Shown in pieces: positions 7,913 to 13,590 of a stretch of DNA of 27,633 nucleotides; the first letter of the stretch is position 1, and the number at the start of each line of letters is the position of its first letter. The stretch covers positions 1 to 27,633 of the forward strand of contig JBBTSQ010000019.1 in NCBI GenBank assembly GCA_038078755.1, given 5' to 3'. Under the pieces are notes generated by a model. That model had not been told where the DNA came from and ran no database searches. It worked only from the letters and a program-made list of their open reading frames with translations. The stretch comes from JBBTSQ01 sp038078755. Lineage in GTDB: Bacteria > Patescibacteriota > Minisyncoccia > Phycocordibacterales > JBAYGS01. A program made the translations under genes and the position numbers.

Positions 7913-8389
7913 ATGTATCTCAACAAAGTCATTCTCATCGGCAATCTCACCCGCGATCCAGAGCTTAAAGCGCTTCCGTCGGGGATCAATGTCTGCTCAT
8001 TTGGTCTTGCCACCAACCGTGTCTATAAAGACAAAGAGGGAAATAAAAAAGAGCAGACCGAATTTCACAATGTGGTGGTGTTTGGTCGTCAGGCGGAGAC
8101 CTCAGGTCAGTATTTGAAAAAAGGCCAGAGTGTGATGATCGAGGGGAGACTCCAGACTCGCAGTTGGGACGACAAAGCCACTGGCGAGAAAAAGTACCGC
8201 ACCGAGATTGTGGCAGATGCGGTGCAATTTGGACCAAAGGCTGGCGGCGCAGGTGGCGCGACTGGTGGGTATTCTGCTGGTGCGTCTGCTTCTGCTCCAG
8301 CGTCAAAATCTGATGCGCCAAAGGCTCCGGCACTCGACACGATCGAGTATCCAGCCGAGGAGATCAATCCTGAAGATATTCCGTTTTAA
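7913..8389 (+). CDS. ssb: Single-stranded DNA-binding protein
   Basis: Binds and protects single-stranded DNA during replication, recombination and repair. The 158-residue product starts MYLNKVILIGNLTRDPELK, has the OB-fold core with EQTEFHNVVVFGRQAE and SVMIEGRLQTRSWDDKATGEKKYRTEIVAD, then a low-complexity alanine/glycine/serine linker (about 107-140). It ends in the acidic tip NPEDIPF that recruits partner proteins in other bacteria. Length is typical. It lies between rpsF and rpsR as in many bacteria. Confidence 0.95.
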   Translation: MYLNKVILIGNLTRDPELKALPSGINVCSFGLATNRVYKDKEGNKKEQTEFHNVVVFGRQAETSGQYLKKGQSVMIEGRLQTRSWDDKATGEKKYRTEIVADAVQFGPKAGGAGGATGGYSAGASASAPASKSDAPKAPALDTIEYPAEEINPEDIPF

Positions 8390-8411
8390 TAACACACTAA
8401 TTTCTTATTTT

Positions 8412-8702
8412 ATGTCTGCAGAAAGTACACCAGGTCCAGAGGTGATTGATTGGGCTCATTTGGCTGATGATACTGAGGTGGAGGAAAAACTCAAAGATGT
8501 GCTGAGAGAAATCCATATAGCAAGTACTCAAATGGCTGCGATGTCTAAGGATGAAGTTCGGGAAGCTATTATTGCCCATTTCAGAGAGAGGGGCTTTTCG
8601 GGTTTGATTTCTGTGGCGGTCAGTGAACCAAATGGAGCCAAGCAGAGAATGGTTATGGGAATGGCGACTTCTCCGCTAACCGAAGAGACAATCAGTTTCT
8701 AG
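8412..8702 (+). CDS. Small protein of unknown function (96 residues)
   Basis: Not recognised. Acidic N-terminus, then a helical region (EVEEKLKDVLREIHIASTQMAAMSKDEVREAIIAHFRERG) and a short beta-like tail (LISVAVSEPN.AKQRMVMGMA). No signal peptide or membrane segment. Start ATG 8412 is chosen, 22 bases after the ssb stop; a longer frame reaching back to 8208 would overlap ssb and has basic, leucine-rich shadow composition. Together with the following gene it separates ssb from rpsR. Confidence 0.65.
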   Translation: MSAESTPGPEVIDWAHLADDTEVEEKLKDVLREIHIASTQMAAMSKDEVREAIIAHFRERGFSGLISVAVSEPNGAKQRMVMGMATSPLTEETISF

Positions 8703-8721
8703 ACTAATTTTTAAAAGGTAT

Positions 8722-9006
8722 ATGTCTATCGAAGTACGCGTTACGCCAGAAATTCGTGATCCGAGATTGCCGTCAAATCAGCATATCCGGGATAATCTAT
8801 TAGTGACACATGGCGAGACATTGGTCACGCATCTGACTGATAGTGAAGCTCAGGCATTGTTTAAATATGTGACCGAGCGGGGTTTAGCTAAAGATATGGC
8901 AGGAACGATGCGAATCGATACTTACCAAGGTCACCCGGCGTTTTATATCGGTAACACACCCGACTGCCACCGAGCACTTTTTGAAGCGTTTGGAATTGAA
9001 GGGTAG
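8722..9006 (+). CDS. Small protein of unknown function (94 residues)
   Basis: Not recognised. A soluble mixed alpha/beta sequence with SDSEAQALFKYV-type helix (seen as LTDSEAQALFKYVTERGL) and a C-terminal IDTYQGHPAFYIGNTPDC stretch. AAAAGG lies six bases before the ATG, a reasonable ribosome-binding site. It follows the previous small gene by 19 bases, so the pair is probably co-transcribed with ssb. Confidence 0.65.
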   Translation: MSIEVRVTPEIRDPRLPSNQHIRDNLLVTHGETLVTHLTDSEAQALFKYVTERGLAKDMAGTMRIDTYQGHPAFYIGNTPDCHRALFEAFGIEG

Positions 9007-9019
9007 ACGCTTGGATTCC

Positions 9020-9048
9020 TTGCATTATCCCGTGAAGTGCGCTATAGT
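9020..9048 (+). promoter_or_regulatory. rpsR promoter
   Basis: TTGCAT (9020-9025), 17 bp, TATAGT (9043-9048), then 11 bases to ATG 9060. Its presence implies that rpsR can be transcribed apart from rpsF and ssb. Confidence 0.6.
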
Positions 9049-9059
9049 GCTCTCTACCT

Positions 9060-9263
9060 ATGACCAAACAGTGTTACTTTTCCCAGAATAATATCAAACA
9101 TATCGACTACAAGGATGTAGAGCTTTTGAAGAAGTTCCTAAATCCACACGCTCGTATTTTGACCAAAAAGCGCACCGATGTCTCTGCCAAGAGCCAGCGT
9201 GGCCTTGCCAATGCCGTGAAGCGCGCTCGATTTATGGGTCTCCTCCCGTTTGTCGCTCGCTAA
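9060..9263 (+). CDS. rpsR: Ribosomal protein bS18
   Basis: 30S subunit protein that binds next to bS6. The 67-residue product has the family core IDYKDVELLKKFLNPHARILTKKRTDVSAKSQR and ends NAVKRARFMGLLPFV. Length is typical for a short bS18. Followed by a strong terminator. Confidence 0.94.
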   Translation: MTKQCYFSQNNIKHIDYKDVELLKKFLNPHARILTKKRTDVSAKSQRGLANAVKRARFMGLLPFVAR

Positions 9264-9275
9264 TCTAAAAGCAAC

Positions 9276-9302
9276 AAAAAACCGCCGCAAGGCGGTTTTT
9301 TT
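9276..9302 (+). terminator. Intrinsic terminator after rpsR
   Basis: A-run, CCGCC, GCAA loop, GGCGG and a seven-T run, 13 bases after the stop codon. Confidence 0.9.
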
Positions 9303-9314
9303 GTTTAGCAAATT

Positions 9315-9554
9315 ATGTTGGGGAGTAGTACAATTGAGGAATTAGGAGTTAATTTTTTAATTACGAATATGTTCCAACCAGTACTAGGGTTAGGATTAGT
9401 GTTATTGGGTGCAATGATTATCTTTTTTCCTAAAGATCTTGGAAATGTGAGTTTAACAAAAAAGAAGATATTGAAACTGGCTGTGATTACGGCAGGACTA
9501 TTAATAGTCTTTTTGGGACTTTACATTATGGTTTTTCATCCAATTCCTGTTTAG
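9315..9554 (+). CDS. Small two-helix membrane protein of unknown function
   Basis: 79 residues with two strongly hydrophobic segments: about 17-39 (NMFQPVLGLGLVLLGAMIIF) and about 52-76 (LAVITAGLLIVFLGLYIMVF), joined by a positively charged loop (SLTKKKILK). Start ATG 9315 has no ribosome-binding site. Codon use is more AT-rich than its neighbours. The gene lies neatly between two terminators, and its stop codon is inside the second. Confidence 0.6.
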   Translation: MLGSSTIEELGVNFLITNMFQPVLGLGLVLLGAMIIFFPKDLGNVSLTKKKILKLAVITAGLLIVFLGLYIMVFHPIPV

Positions 9555-9610
9555 AAATAAAAGCAATAAAAAAACCGCCGAAAGGCGGTTTTTTTATTGC
9601 TTTTATTTCT
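9553..9610. terminator. Shared bidirectional terminator with perfect 27-bp arms
   Basis: Arms 9553-9579 and 9584-9610 are perfect complements around GAAA. A- and T-runs flank a GC core on both strands. The stop codons of both convergent genes (9552-9554 and 9603-9605) fall inside the arms. Confidence 0.92.
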
Positions 9611-10175
9611 GAGCGCGCTCTACGTAATCTCCAGTCTCAGTGTTCATTCGAATAATCTCACCTTCTTGAATAAACAAGGGTGCGTTGATGACTGCGCCGG
9701 TCTCAAGGGTGATCTGCTTGCTCCCGCCCTTGGCGGTGTCGCCTTTGACTGCCGGAGGGGCTTCGGTCACTTTCAGATCAACTTTGATTGGGAGCTTGAG
9801 GCCGATAGTCTTCTCACCCCAAGTCAAAATACTAACCAGCGTGTTACCTTTAAGAAATTTCGCACCGTTACCCATCACTTCGGCTGACAGTTTAAAGCGT
9901 TTTGATGGGTCACTCACTTCGCAAAACCATGACTCATCTCGGTTGGTGTAGAGGTATTTAATCTCTCGACTGTCGATTTCTGCTTCGTGCACCTTTTCGC
10001 TCTGATGAAATGAGTATTCTTTGACCTTGCCGGTAATTAAGTTTTTGAGCTTGGTGGCGTTGACGGGCTTTCGCTGTTGCATGCGGAAGACGTGTGATGA
10101 GATCACTTCGTATGGTTCGCCGTCGAGCACAATATATTTTCGTTCGACAATTTCGCTGTATTCAAGAATAGACAT
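9603..10175 (-). CDS. efp: Translation elongation factor P
   Basis: Helps ribosomes pass polyproline stretches. The 190-residue product has the three beta-barrel domains: N-terminal KOW-like (LEYSEIVERKYIVLDGEPYEVISSHVF), central (VHEAEIDSREIKYLYTNRDESWFCEVSD) and C-terminal OB fold (VDLKVTEAPPAVKGDTAKGGSKQITLETG.VINAPLFI...G..I..NTETGDYVER). The functional loop is unusual: where Escherichia coli has PGKG with the modified lysine 34, this protein has RMQQRKP (residues 31-37). Convergent with the small membrane gene. Confidence 0.93.
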   Translation of the reverse strand: MSILEYSEIVERKYIVLDGEPYEVISSHVFRMQQRKPVNATKLKNLITGKVKEYSFHQSEKVHEAEIDSREIKYLYTNRDESWFCEVSDPSKRFKLSAEVMGNGAKFLKGNTLVSILTWGEKTIGLKLPIKVDLKVTEAPPAVKGDTAKGGSKQITLETGAVINAPLFIQEGEIIRMNTETGDYVERAQK

Positions 10176-10250
10176 GGGTTTTTTGGCTGTTGGATAATTT
10201 ACTGTGTCTGACTATCCTACTTGGAAGAGGCTTGTTTTGCAAGGCGAGAG

Positions 10251-10955
10251 CTACAGGAGTGGTTCTGGCAATAATTCGAGGTCTCGATGGGTGAATTGAT
10301 ACAGTGTTGCCGGACGGTGTTTACCTCCGAGTGTTTTTTCGCCGGTCGCCGTAATTAAATTAAGTGCGCGGAGCTTGCGGTTGAAATTTCGTCGGTCCAG
10401 TCTCCTGCCGAGAATAGCTTCGTAGGTATAGTGGAGCTCTGCCAGTGTAAAATTATCTGGGAGCAATGAAAAGGCAGCGTTGGTATACCCGATCTTTGAG
10501 CGGAGACGACCGCGGGCGGTCTGTATGATCTCGTTGTGGTCAAAGGCCAATTTAGGAAGACAATGCACCGGCGAAAAATGAGGAGTTTCGGTGGTGCGTG
10601 TTTCTGAAATGACAATGTCTTTTTCTGGCACTAATGCAAAGTATGTCACTGAAAAGACTGGCCCGCGTGGGTCGCGATCGAGGTCATCGAAAGTGTAGAG
10701 TTGCTCCATATATACTCCCGACACACCGGCTTTGTCTTGCAAAATGCGCTCGGAGGCGCGCCGAGTATTTTCGCCTGTAAGGAGGAAGCCTCCGGGCAGG
10801 GCAGGGGAGCCTGCAAATGGCGGTTTGGCGCGTTGAATGAGTAGAGTCTCGAGTGTGTGATTACGAACGGTAAAAATCACCACATCGACCGTGAGTAGTG
10901 GATTTAAAAAATCAGTGGACTTTCGAGAAAGGCTCTGGTTGAGGCGTTTTTTCAT
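10251..10955 (-). CDS. NrtR-like transcriptional regulator with degenerate Nudix domain
   Basis: 234 residues. The N-terminal half is a Nudix fold (LTVDVVIFTVRNHTLETLLIQRA, then GSPALPGGFLLTGENTRRASERILQDKAGV at about residues 49-78). The Nudix box should read G-x5-E-x7-R-E-U-x-E-E-x-G-U; here REUxEE has become RILQDK, so the metal-binding glutamates are lost and hydrolysis is unlikely. The C-terminal half (about 150-230) is a winged-helix region with FTLAELHYTYEAILGRRLDRRNFNRKL. This layout is that of NrtR, an ADP-ribose-responsive repressor of NAD genes in other bacteria; the target here is unknown. It is divergent from the gene at 11080. Confidence 0.78.
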   Translation of the reverse strand: MKKRLNQSLSRKSTDFLNPLLTVDVVIFTVRNHTLETLLIQRAKPPFAGSPALPGGFLLTGENTRRASERILQDKAGVSGVYMEQLYTFDDLDRDPRGPVFSVTYFALVPEKDIVISETRTTETPHFSPVHCLPKLAFDHNEIIQTARGRLRSKIGYTNAAFSLLPDNFTLAELHYTYEAILGRRLDRRNFNRKLRALNLITATGEKTLGGKHRPATLYQFTHRDLELLPEPLL

Positions 10956-10972
10956 AGAGTACAGTCTAGCAT

Positions 10973-11050
10973 GTTTGTGTCATATTGACAATAACTAGGG
11001 GTTGTGTATACTTACCCTCAGAACCAGTTTGTGTTATTTAGACACAAACT
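10973..11050. promoter_or_regulatory. Possible operator sites: repeated GTTTGTGT half-sites
   Basis: GTTTGTGT occurs at 10973-10980 and 11027-11034, and its complement forms a 9-bp-arm inverted repeat AGTTTGTGT (11026-11034) with ACACAAACT (11042-11050). These flank the promoter of the divergent gene, next to the NrtR-like regulator gene, so autoregulation and control of the neighbour are plausible. Confidence 0.5.
10985..11012 (+). promoter_or_regulatory. Promoter of the unknown gene at 11080
   Basis: TTGACA (10985-10990), 16 bp, TATACT (11007-11012). The transcript would start near 11019 and carry the 11026-11050 hairpin in its leader. Confidence 0.72.
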
Positions 11051-11079
11051 ACCGCACCTTAACACACGAAAGGAACCAT

Positions 11080-11982
11080 ATGAAAGGCACATTACTAAAA
11101 CCGCTTGAGACTACCCACGAATTCAGCACTGTTTTGGGGTCGGCACACAAATGGTTTGAGAAATATTGGCTCGTCGATACCAATCTCGCGCTTGATGAAG
11201 CGTGGAGGCGAGAACCTCCCTATGATAGCGGTCGGGAACCAGCAAACATTACTATACAGGAATTGATCGAACGCGGATTTCTCGACGCAGGTGAGGTTGA
11301 TCAGGCTATCACCGAATGGCTCAATCTGCCGTGGACGAACGATCGTCTGACAGAGGAGGGAAAATTCTATGCTCTGCGGATGACTTCGGTCACGATGGTG
11401 CTCGATACTATTGGAAGGGTGCCAACGCTCACCTCGGCTCGAAAAGCGCTCTGTGATCGGTTGCTGATACTGCTCGATTGGACCAAGACAAGTCCTTTGT
11501 ATCACGACCGAAGAGATTGGATTTGCTGGTATCTGCTCGATACGGTACTGCGTTTACCTGAACGCAACGGGCGATATATTGCACTCTATCGCGATCGGCT
11601 TGAGACTGTTACGCCAGGCAATCATAACTACTTTTCGGTAGTCTTTGGATCGGGTGGTAAGTGGGATAAGGTTGGTGTGATGAAGTATCTTCATCACCTC
11701 GCCAAGCTCTATCGTCGGCGCAGACAGACTAAGATCCGCGAAGAGAGGAAGTGGGGACAGGAATATGTTGACTACACCCTCAAGTATTTTGATGAGGATG
11801 TTGAGAAAACTCTCCGCTTCTTCTTTCACTTGTTCCGCTATGGGATCTACGATCCACGCAAAGACTATTTTGTCTTCGAGTGGAATCGTCCAAACGCGAA
11901 TGACGAATGGCAAGATACTCATGAGCGAGTCAGGCGGTTTATGGCCGCTCAAAATGTCTTGGCACCTTTCCGGCATTGGTAG
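11080..11982 (+). CDS. Soluble helical protein of unknown function (300 residues)
   Basis: Not recognised. It is rich in W, Y, R, D and L, without a signal peptide or membrane segment, and looks mostly alpha-helical. Visible stretches are IQELIERGFLDAGEVDQAITEWLNLPWT, LDWTKTSPLYHDRRDWICWYLLDTVLRLPE and YLHHLAKLYRRRRQTK. Start ATG 11080 is supported by AAAGGA ending six bases upstream and a clear promoter; a longer frame from 11002 would begin inside the -10 region. Ends in its own terminator. The divergent NrtR-like gene may regulate it. Confidence 0.72.
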   Translation: MKGTLLKPLETTHEFSTVLGSAHKWFEKYWLVDTNLALDEAWRREPPYDSGREPANITIQELIERGFLDAGEVDQAITEWLNLPWTNDRLTEEGKFYALRMTSVTMVLDTIGRVPTLTSARKALCDRLLILLDWTKTSPLYHDRRDWICWYLLDTVLRLPERNGRYIALYRDRLETVTPGNHNYFSVVFGSGGKWDKVGVMKYLHHLAKLYRRRRQTKIREERKWGQEYVDYTLKYFDEDVEKTLRFFFHLFRYGIYDPRKDYFVFEWNRPNANDEWQDTHERVRRFMAAQNVLAPFRHW

Positions 11983-11990
11983 TTCTTCGC

Positions 11991-12028
11991 ACTCCCTACG
12001 GCATTGATTTGCTGTAGGGAGTTTTTTT
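11991..12028 (+). terminator. Intrinsic terminator
   Basis: ACTCCCTAC (11991-11999) pairs with GTAGGGAGT (12014-12022), followed by a seven-T run. Confidence 0.88.
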
Positions 12029-12033
12029 AATGG

Positions 12034-12107
12034 GAGAAACAAGAGAGGGGGCCCCGAGGGCGCCCCCNNNNNNNNNNCCCCCCCCCCCCCCCCCTCTCTT
12101 GTTTCTC
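12034..12107. repeat. Palindrome interrupted by a 10-N gap
   Basis: Outer arms 12034-12051 and 12090-12107 are perfectly complementary over 18 bp. Between them lie a G/C-rich inner repeat, ten N (12068-12077) and a run of 17 C. The C-run next to the N-run looks like an assembly artefact in a hard-to-sequence hairpin. Confidence 0.8.
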
Positions 12108-12119
12108 GGTCTTTTCAGG

Positions 12120-12163
12120 TCTTCTTATCTGACCGGTCTGACTTGTCTTCTGTTCTGCACTAG
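12120..12163 (+). repeat. Dispersed imperfect repeat, copy B
   Basis: A 44-base relative of 7093-7130. It overlaps the recA stop codon (12160-12162, minus strand). It contains the palindrome GACCGGTC. Confidence 0.5.
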
Positions 12164-13209
12164 TCTTCACTCGCCGATCCGGTGAACCCACCATTTTTCA
12201 AATGCTCCACAATTTTGCCCAGAATTTCTTTTGCCATTTTTTCATTCGCTTTGTCTTTTAAAAACTGACGAGTCGAATCATAGCCTCGACCGATCGTTTC
12301 ATCTCCGTATTTGTATGAGTTGCCTGATTTTTTGATGATACCCATCTTTTCGCCCAAGGCAATCATCTCGCCTTCTTTTGAGATACCTTCGTTGTAGATG
12401 AGGTCAAATTCGGTCTGTTTGAACGGCGCCGCCACCTTATTCTTTACCACCTTCACCCGAGCGCGACCACCCACCACTTCTTCACCCTTCTTGATCTGAG
12501 CAATACGGCGAATATCGAGGCGGACGGAGGTATAAAATTTCAATGCCTTGCCTCCCGGAGTGGTCTCTGGATTGCCAAACATCACGCCGATTTGCATGCG
12601 TATCTGATTGATGAAGATGATCACAGTCTTGCTTCGTGCCACAATCGCTGTCAGTTTTCTTAGTGCCTGTGACATCAATCGCGCTTGCTTGCCGACGTGG
12701 CTTTGACCCATATCACCCTCGATTTCATCTTTTGGAGTGAGGGCGGCCACTGAATCGATCACCACCACGTCAATTTTACCCGATCGGACCAAACTCTCGA
12801 CGATTTCGAGAGCTTGTTCACCGTTGTCTGGTTGAGAGATCAACAGTTCATCAAGTTTTACACCCAGTTTACCAGCGTACTCTGGATCCATCGCGTGTTC
12901 AGCATCGATAAAAGCACACACGCCACCTTTTTTTTGGGCTTCGGCGACCACATGGAGCGAGAGGGTGGTCTTGCCGGAACTTTCCGGACCAAAGATTTCA
13001 ATGATGCGTCCACGGGGGAGACCGCCAACCCCAAGTGCCGCATCAAGACCAATTGACCCTGTCGAAATGGCGTTGATATCCACGCGCGGTTTTTCACCGA
13101 GCATCATAATCGAGTCATCACCGAATTTATCTTTGATCGCCGCCAATGTATCTTCAATGCCGACTGCTGTCGATTTCTTTTCTTTTTCTTCCTTCTTTTT
13201 GAATGCCAT
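12160..13209 (-). CDS. recA: Recombinase RecA
   Basis: Forms filaments on single-stranded DNA for strand exchange and stimulates LexA-type cleavage elsewhere. The 349-residue product has the Walker A motif GPESSGKT (residues 74-81), VVVIDSVAALTPKDEIEGDMG, the loop L2 region MFGNPETTPGGKALKFYTSVRLDIRR, and a short C-terminal tail ending GSASED. Length is typical. It is the last gene of a minus-strand group with ftsK and the small protein, 17 bases after that gene. No LexA box was seen near the group promoter. Confidence 0.97.
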   Translation of the reverse strand: MAFKKKEEKEKKSTAVGIEDTLAAIKDKFGDDSIMMLGEKPRVDINAISTGSIGLDAALGVGGLPRGRIIEIFGPESSGKTTLSLHVVAEAQKKGGVCAFIDAEHAMDPEYAGKLGVKLDELLISQPDNGEQALEIVESLVRSGKIDVVVIDSVAALTPKDEIEGDMGQSHVGKQARLMSQALRKLTAIVARSKTVIIFINQIRMQIGVMFGNPETTPGGKALKFYTSVRLDIRRIAQIKKGEEVVGGRARVKVVKNKVAAPFKQTEFDLIYNEGISKEGEMIALGEKMGIIKKSGNSYKYGDETIGRGYDSTRQFLKDKANEKMAKEILGKIVEHLKNGGFTGSASED

Positions 13210-13226
13210 ATACAGATGTAAATAAA

Positions 13227-13580
13227 TTATTTATAGACTACTTCGACTTTTTTTATAACCATTTTTCCAAACTTATCTTTTGCCTCAAGGGTAAGTATAG
13301 TATAGCCGTAGGGGAGGAGCAATTTCTCTTTGAAGCGACCAGTCTCGTCCGTAAAGATTTGCCGATTGTTGAGCGAGATGAAAGCGATATTTTTTGCGAT
13401 TCCTGAAATGTACACTTCTGATGTATTGAACAGCTCACCATCCTTTGGGCTATCAAGAGTAATATTTGGTCCTTCTCGTAACGCACGCGAGCGGTAGAGC
13501 GCGTAGCCACTAATGACCAAGATACAGAGGATGATGATGAGGGTCTTGAGATAGAAGGCGGCAGTTTTGCGGGAGGTCAT
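13227..13580 (-). CDS. Membrane-anchored small protein with Ig-like/glucodextranase-B-like domain
   Basis: 117 residues from the ATG at 13580. A hydrophobic segment (about 9-28, YLKTLIIILCILVISGYALY) follows basic residues. The rest (NITLDSPKDGELFNTSEVYISGIAKNIAFISLNNRQIF...GRFKEKLLLPYGYTILTLEAKDKFGK) looks like a small beta-sandwich of the kind found in envelope proteins. An upstream ATG at 13652 in frame is rejected because it overlaps the end of ftsK. It lies 10 bases after ftsK and 17 before recA, so it is in the same transcript. Function unknown; outside-facing location is inferred. Confidence 0.75.
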   Translation of the reverse strand: MTSRKTAAFYLKTLIIILCILVISGYALYRSRALREGPNITLDSPKDGELFNTSEVYISGIAKNIAFISLNNRQIFTDETGRFKEKLLLPYGYTILTLEAKDKFGKMVIKKVEVVYK

Positions 13581-13590
13581 AGGTAGGAAA

